From Allgaiera indica (GTDB taxonomy: Bacteria; Pseudomonadota; Alphaproteobacteria; Rhodobacterales; Rhodobacteraceae): DNA of 64,000 bases. Below the pieces are notes generated by a model that saw nothing but the letters and a program-made list of their open reading frames with translations, was not told the DNA's origin and searched no databases. The position numbers were made by a program, and so were the translations under genes. The stretch spans positions 248,001 through 312,000 of the forward strand of contig NZ_FNOB01000002.1 of assembly GCF_900106675.1 (NCBI RefSeq), read 5' to 3'. Positions 26,880 to 35,652 of the stretch are shown here, in pieces (the stretch's first letter is position 1; each line of letters opens with the position of its first letter).

Positions 26880-28634
26880 ATGAATGGCGGCACCGTGAAG
26901 CAGATCATCGACAATCTTCGCGCGCTCGGCCCTCGGCGGCTGATGATCCTGGGGGGCGCCGGGTTAGCCGGGGTGGTATCGTTGCTGTTCGGCCTGTCGC
27001 TGCTGACGGCGCCGGATTACACCACGCTTTACAGTCAGTTGTCGCCGGCCTCGGCGGCCTCGATGGTCGATGCGCTCGACAAGGCGGGGATCACCAACCA
27101 GGTCAGCGCCGACGGCGCCAGCGTGCGGGTGCCGCGCCCGGACGTGGCGCGCGCGCGCATGGCGCTGGCCGAAAAGGGGCTGCCCTCGGACGGCGAGCCA
27201 GGCTGGGAGATCTTCGACAATTCCTCGGGCCTGGGCATGAACAGTTTCATGCAGCACATCAACCGCTTGCGCGCGATGGAAGGAGAGTTGGCCCGCTCGA
27301 TCCAGACGCTCGACGGGATCCAGAGCGCGCGGGTGCATCTGGTGCTGCCCGACCGCCAGGCCTTTGCGCGTACGGCGCCCGAGCCCAGCGCCTCGGTGAT
27401 CGTGCGGGCGGCGGCGGGGCATACCGTCAGCCGGCGTCAGGCGCTGGCGATCCGCAACCTGATCGCCGCCGCGGTGGCCGAGATGTCCCCGGGCCGCGTC
27501 ACCGTGCTGTCGGCGCGCGGCGACACGATCCTGGCCGAGGACAGCGGCAGCGACAACGCCGCCTCGCTGGAGGGGTCGAAATCCGCGATCGAGGACCGGA
27601 TGGCGCGCAATATCGAGCAGATCCTGTCCGCCCGGGTCGGCGCGGGCAACGCGCGGGTGCAGGTTTCGGTCAGCCTGGACCATTCGCGCAATGTCGTGGT
27701 CAGCCAAAGCTACAACCCCGATCAGCAGGTGGTGCGCTCGACCAGCACCAGCCAGGCCAAGGCGCAGGATAGCAAATCCGGCGGCCAGGTCGGCGTGGGC
27801 GCCAATCTGCCGCCGGCGCTGCAGGGACCGCAAAGCGCCACCGGCAATACCAATGCCTCGTCGAAGACAAACGAATCGACGACCTACGAGATCGGCTCGA
27901 CCCGGTCCGAGACGACGACCGAGGCGGGGGCAGTCCAGCGGGTTTCGGTCGCGGTGCTGGTGAACGGCATCTACGACGTGGGCAAGGACGGCAAGGTCAC
28001 CTACAAGCCGCGATCGGCCGAAGAGATCGCGCGCCTCAAGACGCTGGTGGAATCGGCGATCGGGTACCAGGCCAAGCGCGGCGATTCCGTTTCCGTCGAA
28101 AGCCTGCGGTTCATGGATTACTCGATGGATGTGGGGGAACCGGTCGGCCCGACCCTGATGCAGCGGCTTTCGAACAATTCGGTGGCGATCCTGCGCTGGC
28201 TGCTGGGGCTGGCGGTGGTGGCGCTGGCGCTGATCTTCGGCGTGCGCCCGATGCTGGCCGCACTGAAGGAACGCTCCGCCCATGCCGGCGACCCGGCCCA
28301 GGCGGCGGCCTTGTCGGCCCCCGATGCCCGCCCCGCCCTGCCCGGCGTCGCCGCCGCGCCAGCGCAGCACAAGGACGGCGCGGGCGCCGCCGCACACCCC
28401 GTGCCGGCAACCCCCAACGCCACGGTCGACGCCGCGCGCACCCTGCCCGCGCCGCATATGCCCAACCTCGCCGGCCTCGACCCCGAGGAAGACGAATTCA
28501 TGGGGGCGCTGGCGGTGCACGGCAACAAGCTCAAGCGCCGCGTCGACGCAATCCGCCGTTTCGTCGATGACGATCCGACCGAGGCGATGAAGGTCCTGCG
28601 CGGCTGGCTGGCAGAGGAGGTCCCGGCGAAATGA
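26880..28634 (+). CDS. fliF: Flagellar MS-ring protein FliF
   Basis: Inner-membrane ring protein of 584 residues that forms the platform of the basal body. The first transmembrane helix lies near residues 22-45 (MILGGAGLAGVVSLLFGLSL). The periplasmic ring-building motifs include FDNSSGLGMNSFMQHINRLRAMEGELARSI and ARVHLVLPDRQ. The second transmembrane helix lies near residues 438-460 (ILRWLLGLAVVALALIFGV). The C-terminal tail that binds FliG ends in DPTEAMKVLRGWLAEEVPAK. Its stop overlaps fliH (ATGA). It heads fliF-fliH-fliN-fliP-fliG. Confidence 0.96.
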   Translation: MNGGTVKQIIDNLRALGPRRLMILGGAGLAGVVSLLFGLSLLTAPDYTTLYSQLSPASAASMVDALDKAGITNQVSADGASVRVPRPDVARARMALAEKGLPSDGEPGWEIFDNSSGLGMNSFMQHINRLRAMEGELARSIQTLDGIQSARVHLVLPDRQAFARTAPEPSASVIVRAAAGHTVSRRQALAIRNLIAAAVAEMSPGRVTVLSARGDTILAEDSGSDNAASLEGSKSAIEDRMARNIEQILSARVGAGNARVQVSVSLDHSRNVVVSQSYNPDQQVVRSTSTSQAKAQDSKSGGQVGVGANLPPALQGPQSATGNTNASSKTNESTTYEIGSTRSETTTEAGAVQRVSVAVLVNGIYDVGKDGKVTYKPRSAEEIARLKTLVESAIGYQAKRGDSVSVESLRFMDYSMDVGEPVGPTLMQRLSNNSVAILRWLLGLAVVALALIFGVRPMLAALKERSAHAGDPAQAAALSAPDARPALPGVAAAPAQHKDGAGAAAHPVPATPNATVDAARTLPAPHMPNLAGLDPEEDEFMGALAVHGNKLKRRVDAIRRFVDDDPTEAMKVLRGWLAEEVPAK

Positions 28635-29332
28635 ATTCCGTCTATCACCGAGATTTCGACGCGGAACTGGAAGAAGAGGCCCGCGCCGCCGCCCGCGCCC
28701 GGGCCGCGATCTACACCTCGGACGATCTGTCCGCCGCCGCCGAATCCGCCGCCCGCATCGCGCATGAGCGCGGCCTAGCCGAAGGCCATGCCGCGGGCGA
28801 GGCCGAGGCGCTGGGTCGGATCGAGGCCCGCCGTGCCGCCGCGCTGGAGGCACTGACGCCCAAGCTCGACCGGATGCTGGCCGACCGGCTGTCGCATCGC
28901 ACGGCGCTGGAAGGGCAGCTTCTGGATTTCGCGCTGTCGGTCTGCGAGCGCGTGTTTCCCGAATTCATCGCCCAGCGGTCGGCCGCCGCCGCGGCCGAGG
29001 AGATCCGCCGCCTGATCGGCCTGGCGCTTGGCCGGCCGCGGCTGCGGATCCGGCTTTCGCCGGTCACCCGCGACCTGATGGCGCCGGAACTGGAAGCGCT
29101 GACTGCCGGGCGCCTGGGCGCCGACCAGACCGAGATCGTCGCCGATCCCTCGCTTGCGCCGGGCAATGCCCATGTCTCGTGGGAGGACGGCTTTGCCGAA
29201 TACAGCTACGCCGATGTCTGCGACGCGATCCTGGATGCGCTGAAGGACGCGGCGGCGCTGCTGGCCCCGGCGGTCGGCGGCGCGGCCTCGGCCTCGGCCC
29301 CCGAAACCACCATGTCCAAGAAGGCCACCTGA
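28631..29332 (+). CDS. fliH: Flagellar assembly protein FliH
   Basis: Cytoplasmic regulator of the FliI ATPase, 233 residues, forming part of the peripheral stalk that links FliI to the C ring through FliN. A long acidic and Ala-rich N-terminal coiled coil (about 10-110, including IAHERGLAEGHAAGEAEALG) is followed by an alpha/beta C-terminal domain with VCERVFPEFIAQRSA and VSWEDGFAEYSYADV. Sequence conservation of FliH is low, so the call rests on this architecture and on the overlap with fliF upstream and fliN downstream. Confidence 0.85.
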   Translation: MNSVYHRDFDAELEEEARAAARARAAIYTSDDLSAAAESAARIAHERGLAEGHAAGEAEALGRIEARRAAALEALTPKLDRMLADRLSHRTALEGQLLDFALSVCERVFPEFIAQRSAAAAAEEIRRLIGLALGRPRLRIRLSPVTRDLMAPELEALTAGRLGADQTEIVADPSLAPGNAHVSWEDGFAEYSYADVCDAILDALKDAAALLAPAVGGAASASAPETTMSKKAT

Positions 29333-29727
29333 TGTCCGAAACAGATCCGACCCAACCCGCCGCGCCGGGCGCTGATCCCGCCGCCGCTGCCGCCGCCGCG
29401 CCCCACGACGGCGCGGCCGAGACGGTGATCGAGACCATGGTCAACGCCCAGACCGCCGAGGCCGGCGGCCACAACATCAACGCGATGCTGAACGTGGGCC
29501 TGAACGTGCAGATCGTGCTGGGCCATGCACGGATGCCGATCTCGCAGCTTCTCAGCCTGTCGCGGGGTTCGGTGATCGAGCTGGACAAGAAGATCGGCGA
29601 ACCGGTGGACGTGATGATCAATGACCGCCTGGTGGCGCGCGGCGATCTGGTCAAGGTGGGCGAGAACCGCATCGGCGTGACCCTGACCGAGATCGTCAAG
29701 GATTACGTCAGCAAGCGGGCCGGCTGA
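29332..29727 (+). CDS. fliN: Flagellar motor switch protein FliN
   Basis: C-ring protein of 131 residues. An Ala/Pro-rich N-terminal extension (about 1-45) precedes one SPOA domain: MLNVGLNVQIVLGHARMPIS, LLSLSRGSVIELDKKIGEPVDV and DRLVARGDLVKVGENRIGV. It assembles with FliM at the base of the ring and contacts FliH. The ATG at 29332 shares one base with the fliH stop. The C-terminus is slightly longer than in E. coli FliN. Confidence 0.94.
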   Translation: MSETDPTQPAAPGADPAAAAAAAPHDGAAETVIETMVNAQTAEAGGHNINAMLNVGLNVQIVLGHARMPISQLLSLSRGSVIELDKKIGEPVDVMINDRLVARGDLVKVGENRIGVTLTEIVKDYVSKRAG

Positions 29728-29732
29728 TCGCG

Positions 29733-30605
29733 ATGCCGCGCCGTCCCTCCCCCGCGCTGTGCCGCGCGCTGCTTCTGGCCCTGCCGCTGGTGCTGGCGGG
29801 CGCCGCCGCCATGGCACAGCAGGCGGGTGGGGATGCGGGCTTTGCCGCCGGCGCGGGCGATCTGCTGAAGGGGCTGGCGCAGGGCCTGAACGGGCCGCAG
29901 GCCACGGCGGGGAACACGGCCTCGCTCAGCGGGCGGCTGTTGCAGTTGATCGCGCTGATGACGGCCTTGTCGATCGCGCCGGGGCTGTTGGTGGTGATGA
30001 CCTCCTTCACCCGCTTCGTGATCGTCTTTTCGATGCTACGCTCGGCACTGGGGCTGAACCAGACACCACCGAACATGGTGCTGTCGGCGATGGCGCTGTT
30101 CATGACCTTCTTCGTCATGCAGCCGGTCTTCAACGACGCCTGGAACCAGGGGCTGCAACCCCTGATGCAGAACAAGATCACCGAGGAACAGGCCTTTCCG
30201 CTGATCGGTGCGCCGTTCAAGGCCTTCATGTTCGTCAACACCCGCCCCAAGGACATCGCACTGTTTCAGGACCTGACCGCGCCGCAACCGGCCCAGGGCG
30301 CCAAGGCCGCGCCCGCGCCGCCGGTGCCCGCCACGCCCGAACAGGCCAGCTGGCGGGTGCTGGTGCCGGCCTTCATGATCTCGGAACTGCGCCGCGCCTT
30401 CACCATCGGCTTTCTCATTTACCTGCCCTTCATCGCGATCGACCTGATCGTCGCCTCGGTGCTGATGAGCGCCGGCATGATGATGCTGCCGCCGGTGATG
30501 ATCTCGCTGCCGTTCAAGGTGATCTTCTTCGTGCTGATCGACGGCTGGTATATGCTGGCCGGAAGCTTGATGCATTCCTACCTCGCCTATGCGGGCGGGG
30601 GCTGA
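29733..30605 (+). CDS. fliP: Flagellar export gate protein FliP
   Basis: Pore subunit of 290 residues. A cleavable signal peptide (about 1-28, ending AAAMAQQ) is followed by transmembrane segments. The FliP signature LSIAPGLLVVMTSFTRFVIVFSMLRSALGLNQ lies near residues 75-110. The second signature region is VPAFMISELRRAFTIGFLIYLPFIAIDLIVASVLMSAGMMMLPP. A Pro/Ala linker in the loop (about 190-205) is a little longer than usual. fliO, commonly beside fliP, is not found here. Confidence 0.96.
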   Translation: MPRRPSPALCRALLLALPLVLAGAAAMAQQAGGDAGFAAGAGDLLKGLAQGLNGPQATAGNTASLSGRLLQLIALMTALSIAPGLLVVMTSFTRFVIVFSMLRSALGLNQTPPNMVLSAMALFMTFFVMQPVFNDAWNQGLQPLMQNKITEEQAFPLIGAPFKAFMFVNTRPKDIALFQDLTAPQPAQGAKAAPAPPVPATPEQASWRVLVPAFMISELRRAFTIGFLIYLPFIAIDLIVASVLMSAGMMMLPPVMISLPFKVIFFVLIDGWYMLAGSLMHSYLAYAGGG

Positions 30606-30619
30606 CACGGGACACGCCC

Positions 30620-31669
30620 ATGCGCATGAACGCCACCGCCAACCTTGCCCGCCCCTCTGCCGACAAGCCGCGCCGCCTGACCGGGCCGGAAAAGGCCGCC
30701 ATCCTGTTCCTGTGCCTGGGGGAAGAGCACGGATCCGAGCTGATGAAGCGGCTCGATGAATTTGACATTCACGCAATCACCCGGGCGATCTCGGGGCTGG
30801 GCACGATCCCGCAGGCCCAGGTCGAGGAGGTGATCAACGAATTCCTCTCTTCGGCGTCGTCGGGCTCGACGGTGGTGGGATCCATGGAAATGGCCGCGTC
30901 GATGCTGCGCGGCTTCCTGCCCGACGGCCGGGTCGGAGAGATCATGGGAGAAATCCAGGGCCCGCTGCTGGGGCGCAACATCTGGGATCACTTCTCGTCG
31001 CTCGATCCGCAGGTGATCGCGGGCTTCATCAAGGGAGAGCACGACCAGACCGTCGCCGCGATCCTGACCAAGGTGAAGCCCGACACAGCCGCCAAGGTGC
31101 TGCCGCTGCTGGGCCAGGCGCGCATGGTCGAGGTGACCGAGCGGATGATCGCCATCGACCAGGTGCCGCGCCATGCCCTTGCGCAGATCGAGGAAACCCT
31201 GAGCCAGGAATTCCTGACCGCCGCGTCGCGCAGCGCCGCGCCCGACACCCAGCAGCGCATGGCCGACCTGTTCAACAAGCTCGATTCCAACCTGTTCGAG
31301 GAAGTCAGCGAAGAGTTGGAAAAGCGCGTGCCCGAAGCCTTCGGCGCGATCAAGGCCAAGATGTTCACCTTCGACGATCTCATGCGGCTGGATCTGGGCA
31401 GCCTGGCCAAGGTGATGCGCACGGTCGAGGGCCAGACCCTGCCGCTGGCGTTGCGCGGCGCCAAGAAGGAGGTGCGCGACTACTTCCTTCAGGCGCTGCC
31501 GCAGCGCTCGCGCGACATGCTGATCGAAGAGATGAACGCGATGGGCCCGGTGCGCGGGCGCGAGGTGCAGAACGCCCAGGCGCAGCTGATCGACGGCGCG
31601 CTGGAACTGGCCGAGGAAGAGGTGATCAGGCTGCCGATGGACGATGACGACGACGTACTGATCGAATGA
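30620..31669 (+). CDS. fliG: Flagellar motor switch protein FliG
   Basis: Torque-generating C-ring protein of 349 residues. The N-terminal FliF-binding domain begins LTGPEKAAILFLCLGEEHG. The middle domain includes EHDQTVAAILTKVKPDTAAKVLPLL (about 135-165). The C-terminal motor domain includes MFTFDDLMRLDLGSLAKVMRTVE and GAKKEVRDYFLQALPQRSRDMLIEEM, carrying the conserved charged residues that face MotA. It ends with an acidic DDDDDVLIE tail. The stop overlaps the next gene by four bases. Confidence 0.96.
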   Translation: MRMNATANLARPSADKPRRLTGPEKAAILFLCLGEEHGSELMKRLDEFDIHAITRAISGLGTIPQAQVEEVINEFLSSASSGSTVVGSMEMAASMLRGFLPDGRVGEIMGEIQGPLLGRNIWDHFSSLDPQVIAGFIKGEHDQTVAAILTKVKPDTAAKVLPLLGQARMVEVTERMIAIDQVPRHALAQIEETLSQEFLTAASRSAAPDTQQRMADLFNKLDSNLFEEVSEELEKRVPEAFGAIKAKMFTFDDLMRLDLGSLAKVMRTVEGQTLPLALRGAKKEVRDYFLQALPQRSRDMLIEEMNAMGPVRGREVQNAQAQLIDGALELAEEEVIRLPMDDDDDVLIE

Positions 31670-32658
31670 GTCTGGGCGGGCCCACCGGGGCCGGCAGCCT
31701 GCCGCCCCTGCCGCTTCCCGCCGGCAGCGCCGCGCTGCGGCAGTTGGCGCAGTCGGGCTGGATCGACGGGCGCGTCTCTTCGATGCTGGCCGAGGGCGGC
31801 GCGCGCATCGCCACCGCATTGGGCCTGGTGATCGCCGCCGAAGTCGCGGCGGGCCTGATGCCGGGCGACCGGGTGCGCCTGCGGATGAATCCCCAGACCG
31901 GCCGGATCGAGGCCGAGCTTCTGCGCCCCGGCGCCGCGCCCGTCTCGGCTCCGGCGCCTGGCCCCGGGCCGGGTGCCGCCGCGCCGGTGGCCCCGCCGCA
32001 GCCTTCGGCCCTGGTGACGGGGGCGCCAACCCCGCATCTGCCGTCGGCCGCGCTTGCCGGCCTGGCCCCGATCCTGCCCGGCGGTGGGGCACCGGGCGCC
32101 GCGCCGCCGCCCGGCGCGCCGCTGTATGGGCTGATCGCGGCGCTGTTTCCGGGCCCGGCCGGCCCATCCGCAACCCGCGCCACCCGACGCGGCGGCCGCA
32201 AGGGCGCGGCCTTCGCGGATACCGGCGTGACGGAAGAGGAAACCACCGATGATGCGCCCCCGCCGACCCAGGCGGCAGAGGCTCCGCGATCGCCCCGGCG
32301 CGACCCGCTGGACCTGGTCGACTGGACCCTGGCCTCGGGCGCGGAACCGCCGGCGGCCGAGGTGCCCCGGACCGAACCCCCGCCCGCCGAAGCCCCCCGG
32401 CCCGCGCTGACAGAAGCGCTGGCGGCACAATTCGCGCGGCTTTCGGGGCATTTGCCCGAGGCGGGCGCGATTCAACTGGATGCTCGGCGGCTTGGCGACC
32501 ACATCACGCTGGAGGTCTTCAGCGAGGCGCCCTTGCCGGCCGAATTCGCGCGCCTGATCCGCACCCAGGCCGAGGCATTGGCCCGCGCCTGGGACGCGCG
32601 GCTAAGCTGCGGCTTCCGCCACGGGCCCTTGCCGGGCGCAGGCCCCGCGACAGCCTGA
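31666..32658 (+). CDS. Pro/Ala-rich protein of unknown function, coupled to fliG
   Basis: Not recognised. The 330-residue product starts in an ATGA overlap with fliG, so it belongs to the fliF-fliG operon. An N-terminal region (about 20-85, ALRQLAQSGWIDGRVSSML and GDRVRLRMNPQTGRIEAELL) looks like a small folded domain. It is followed by a long Pro/Ala/Gly-rich linker (about 85-240). A C-terminal domain (about 245-330, LTEALAAQFARLSGHLPEAG and DHITLEVFSEAPLP) could resemble the layout of hook-length or export regulators, but the FliK signature is absent. A second, clear fliK lies at 48869. A flagellar role is inferred from position only. Confidence 0.6.
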   Translation: MSLGGPTGAGSLPPLPLPAGSAALRQLAQSGWIDGRVSSMLAEGGARIATALGLVIAAEVAAGLMPGDRVRLRMNPQTGRIEAELLRPGAAPVSAPAPGPGPGAAAPVAPPQPSALVTGAPTPHLPSAALAGLAPILPGGGAPGAAPPPGAPLYGLIAALFPGPAGPSATRATRRGGRKGAAFADTGVTEEETTDDAPPPTQAAEAPRSPRRDPLDLVDWTLASGAEPPAAEVPRTEPPPAEAPRPALTEALAAQFARLSGHLPEAGAIQLDARRLGDHITLEVFSEAPLPAEFARLIRTQAEALARAWDARLSCGFRHGPLPGAGPATA

Positions 32659-32768
32659 GCCTGGGCTGGGAAGCACCGGCGTCCTTTGCCGCGCGGCCCC
32701 CGGGGACGAGCATGGCGCTGCCCGTGACGATCGCGCGGCCTGTGCCCCTGCTCCGGCGCCCGCCCGGA

Positions 32769-33605
32769 CTAGCCGTAAAGCCTGCCGGCCGAAAAGCCGC
32801 TCATGTCGATGGTCGAGATATCCAGCGTCGCCGGAACATAGGCCCCCGAGCCGCTGTTGACCGCATCGGTGACCAGCGAGACCGCGGGGTTGTTCGCCGT
32901 CGTCGCCGCGGCATTCTGCGCATCCGACATGATGACATATTTCTGCACCAGCTTCTGCATCTCGGCCGGGTCCTTCAGCTTGGTGATATCGTATTTCTGC
33001 TGGAAGATCTTGACCTGCTGATCCAGTGTCTGGTTCACCACGCCGTCAGGGATATTCAGAACCCGGCGCATGAAGGCGCCCATGTTCTTGTCCTTGAGGA
33101 TGTCATACCAGGACTTGACCGAGGGCGCCTTCTGACGAAATTCCAGCGCGACGCCGACGGTGGCGTTCTGCTTCGCCTCGTCGTTGATATAGGTCTGCTG
33201 CACGAAACGCTGAACCACCTTGTCTTGCCAGGCGGGATTGGCGAAATTGCTGTTCTGGGTGCCATTCGCGGTGAACCCCATCGCGTCGTAGAAGGTGGTG
33301 AACCGCGAATCCGTCATCTTGCTGACCAGCGATCCGGGCTGGCTTTTGTCGCTTTCCAGGATCTTCTGGATCATCGCCTTGCCAAACATCTGATCCTTCA
33401 GATTGTAGGCCCCCATGACGAAGCTGTAGACGTCGTAATTCTTGACCAGATCCTTGGCCGTGGTGATCGACGCCACCTGATCCTTGAACTTCTGGATCGC
33501 ACGGGCATTCGCCGGGCTGTCCTGGATCAGCGTCATCTCGCGCGTCTGGGTCGCGTCCAGAAGCTTCAGCGCCAGTTGGCTGCTCATCCCCGTGATCGAA
33601 AGCAT
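32769..33605 (-). CDS. DUF1217 flagellar cluster protein
   Basis: Protein of 278 residues matching the DUF1217 pattern found in alphaproteobacterial flagellar loci, of unknown biochemical role. Repeated helical units are visible, such as IQKFKDQVASITTAKDLVKNYDV, QKILESDKSQPGSLVSKMTD and VQRFVQQTYINDEAKQN. The NIPDGVVNQTLDQQVKIFQQKYDI segment is characteristic. There is no signal peptide or membrane segment. It is encoded after flbT in the flagellin region and may take part in filament or hook assembly. The stop converges on the unknown gene after fliG. Confidence 0.75.
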   Translation of the reverse strand: MLSITGMSSQLALKLLDATQTREMTLIQDSPANARAIQKFKDQVASITTAKDLVKNYDVYSFVMGAYNLKDQMFGKAMIQKILESDKSQPGSLVSKMTDSRFTTFYDAMGFTANGTQNSNFANPAWQDKVVQRFVQQTYINDEAKQNATVGVALEFRQKAPSVKSWYDILKDKNMGAFMRRVLNIPDGVVNQTLDQQVKIFQQKYDITKLKDPAEMQKLVQKYVIMSDAQNAAATTANNPAVSLVTDAVNSGSGAYVPATLDISTIDMSGFSAGRLYG

Positions 33606-33614
33606 CGACGCCTC

Positions 33615-34088
33615 CTATTCCCCGGCGAGTTCCGGTTCTGCGCCGGGCGCGAGCACCCCGGCAAGCGGCGCCTGCGGCGTGTCGCGCTCCAGTTGGGCGT
33701 CCAGTGTCGCCTGAACCTCTTCCTCGTGGCGCATCAGCGCGCGCAGCGCCGCCATCGCCTTGTAGAAATCATGCACCGCGACGAAATTCGCGGCCTCGAA
33801 CACGCCATCGGTCATATGCACGCTGTAGATCGTCGCGATATCGACCAGACGGGTCTGGATCTTCGGCACCAGGACCGAGCGCAGATCGGGCTGGATCAGC
33901 GCCGTCTGGATCAGGAAATAGGCCTCTTTCACCGGCGTCGCCGGGATGTCCTCACCCAAGAGATCCTCGCCCCGCACCACATCGGCGCGGTTCTCGATCA
34001 TCAGCACATGGCGGCGGTCGGAATTGCGGATGACGCAGCCGTTGACCACCATGCGTTCATGCGGTTTCAGCGTGATCTTCAGCGCCAA
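33615..34088 (-). CDS. flbT: Flagellin synthesis regulator FlbT
   Basis: Post-transcriptional regulator of 157 residues. In Caulobacter FlbT binds the flagellin mRNA leader and lowers its stability until the hook is complete. The start is a TTG at 34088, two bases downstream of the flaF stop, giving the usual beginning MALKITLKPHERMVVNGCVI. Other marks are NRADVVRGEDLL, ATPVKEAYFLIQTALI and HDFYKAMAALRALMRHEEE. An ATG start would remove conserved residues. It sits next to flaF and the flagellin gene. Confidence 0.88.
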   Translation of the reverse strand: MALKITLKPHERMVVNGCVIRNSDRRHVLMIENRADVVRGEDLLGEDIPATPVKEAYFLIQTALIQPDLRSVLVPKIQTRLVDIATIYSVHMTDGVFEAANFVAVHDFYKAMAALRALMRHEEEVQATLDAQLERDTPQAPLAGVLAPGAEPELAGE

Positions 34089-34090
34089 TG

Positions 34091-34504
34091 TCAGGCCTCC
34101 TCGGCGATGCGGGGGCTGGTGCCGATGCCGGCCAGTCCGTTCACGATGTTCTGGTTCACCTCGACCAGCGGCCGCGGATCGGCCATGCCGCGCAGCACCT
34201 GCTGCGAATGGCGTTCGACCCAAAGACCGATCGAGATCAGCCCGGCACGCAACTGCGGCGGCAGCGCGTTCTCGGGTTCGGACAGATCAGAGACGAAATT
34301 CAGCCACAGGCGCTGGTTTTCCCAGATCGCCTGGCCCAGGCCGTTGGCCAGCACCTCCAGCCGGGCGCGAAGGTCGGCGGCGGCGGTAAACTGCGGCAGG
34401 TGGCGTTCCAGATCCCCGGTGACGCGGGCCATCAGCCGGCGTTCGATTTGGCGCGGGTTTTCGGTTTCGGTGAGCGTGCGCTGATAGGCGGCGGCGTAAC
34501 TCAT
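34091..34504 (-). CDS. flaF: Flagellar assembly protein FlaF
   Basis: Protein of 137 residues required for flagellin translation or secretion in alphaproteobacteria, antagonistic to FlbT. Visible conserved parts are YAAAYQRTLTETENPRQIERRLMARVTGDL near the N-terminus, ANGLGQAIWENQRLWLNFVSDL, and LPPQLRAGLISIGLWVERHSQQVL near the C-terminus. It lies between flagellin (140 bp upstream, after a hairpin) and flbT (2 bp downstream), the common flagellin-flaF-flbT order. Confidence 0.9.
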   Translation of the reverse strand: MSYAAAYQRTLTETENPRQIERRLMARVTGDLERHLPQFTAAADLRARLEVLANGLGQAIWENQRLWLNFVSDLSEPENALPPQLRAGLISIGLWVERHSQQVLRGMADPRPLVEVNQNIVNGLAGIGTSPRIAEEA

Positions 34505-34594
34505 TGAAAATGCTCCGGTTGAGGCGACGGATTGCGTTAACTTCTGTCAACGTGATCCGGGCGGGGCGCGGCGCGGTGCCTTTCTGGCGCCGGT

Positions 34595-34620
34595 GGGGCG
34601 GGCCCCGAAGGCCCCGCCCC
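34595..34620 (-). terminator. Hairpin downstream of the flagellin gene
   Basis: An 8-bp GC stem (GGGGCGGG at 34595-34602 paired with CCCGCCCC at 34613-34620) with a 10-base loop lies 24 bp past the flagellin stop. No T-tract follows on the minus strand, so it may act as an mRNA-stabilising or partial terminator element between flagellin and flaF. Confidence 0.5.
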
Positions 34621-34643
34621 GTCCGTTCCCAACCCGGGTCGCG

Positions 34644-35477
34644 TCAGCGGAACAGGCTCAGGATGTTCTGCGGCGCCTTGTTGGCGATCGACAGAGACTG
34701 GGTCGCAAGCTGTTGCTGCACTTGGTAGGATTGCAGCTTGGCCGCTTCCTGCTCCATGTTCGCGTCGACCATGCTGCCCACACCGGCATCCAGCTTGTTG
34801 GTCAGCTTGGACAGGAAGTCCTGCTGCGTGGTCAGCGAGGTCTCGGCGACGCCCATGGTGGTCGCCGCGTTGATCGCGCTGGTCAGCTGGGTTTGCGCGG
34901 TGGTCAGCGCGGCCGAAAGCGTAGAGGCAGTGACGTTGGCCGAGCCGATCTTGATCGTGCCCAACGTCGACGCGATCGACGCGAGATTGACCTTGTTGAA
35001 GGTCATGGTCGTCGTCGCGAAGGTACCGCCCGCCCGGCTGACCCCGGTCACCACGGTCACCGCGGAGTTGCTGTTGACAAGATCATTGCCGTTGAACGTG
35101 GCCTGGCTGATCGTGGTCTTGATCTGCGACACCAGGCTGTCCAGCGTCGCCTGCACCTTGACGTGGTCGACCGAGGAGCCCTGGGCGAACGACACCTGCT
35201 GCACGAATTGCTGCGTCAGATCGTTCACCGTCGAGGCACCAAGGCTTGCCGTCGAGACCGAGTTCTTGGTCATCGTCAGCGACTCGTTGATCGACTTGTA
35301 CATCCCGCTGTCGCCCTTCATCTGCTGCGAGATGGCGAAGTACGACGCGTTGTCCTTGGCGGACTGGATCTTCAGGCCGGTCGAGATGCGGTCCTGGGTC
35401 TGCTGAAGGCCCTGGTTGACCTGCTTCAGGGTCTGAAGCGCGGTCATGGCGGCAGAGTTGGTCAGAATCGAAGACAT
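34644..35477 (-). CDS. fliC: Flagellin
   Basis: Filament subunit of 277 residues, short for the family, with a reduced variable centre. The N-terminal D0/D1 region begins SSILTNSAAMTALQTLKQVN and continues LQQTQDRISTGLKIQSAKDNA. The C-terminal D1/D0 region has DFLSKLTNKLDAGVGSMVDANMEQE and ends APQNILSLFR, needed for export and polymerisation. The central part is rich in Thr, Ser and Ala, possible O-glycosylation targets. A perfect CtrA box lies about 92 bp upstream. flaF and flbT follow. It is the only full flagellin in the window. Confidence 0.95.
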   Translation of the reverse strand: MSSILTNSAAMTALQTLKQVNQGLQQTQDRISTGLKIQSAKDNASYFAISQQMKGDSGMYKSINESLTMTKNSVSTASLGASTVNDLTQQFVQQVSFAQGSSVDHVKVQATLDSLVSQIKTTISQATFNGNDLVNSNSAVTVVTGVSRAGGTFATTTMTFNKVNLASIASTLGTIKIGSANVTASTLSAALTTAQTQLTSAINAATTMGVAETSLTTQQDFLSKLTNKLDAGVGSMVDANMEQEAAKLQSYQVQQQLATQSLSIANKAPQNILSLFR

Positions 35478-35568
35478 TTTCTGTTCTCCGTTGAGGTTTC
35501 TTTCTCAATCACTCCCGCATTCTGTCGGGAAACGGTCTGAACCGTGGAGATGAAACTTGCGGAGAAGG

Positions 35569-35583
35569 TTAAGGGATGGTTAA
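35569..35583 (-). promoter_or_regulatory. CtrA-type box upstream of flagellin
   Basis: TTAA-N7-TTAA (TTAACCATCCCTTAA on the minus strand, followed by CC) matches the CtrA consensus, with both half-sites in the fuller form TTAACC. It lies about 92 bp upstream of the flagellin ATG. Confidence 0.7.
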
Positions 35584-35652
35584 CGCGAGCGTGTCGATCG
35601 GGTCACAGAAACCGCTTTGCCCTGCTTCAATTGTGTCGAAAAAGTGGCGAAA

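Noticed and set aside
26964-28853. Reverse frame of 629 codons opposite fliF
   Set aside because: Shadow of fliF and fliH; no motifs.
31666-32658. Naming the gene after fliG as fliK
   Set aside because: The FliK C-terminal signature is absent here and clearly present at 48869-50380.
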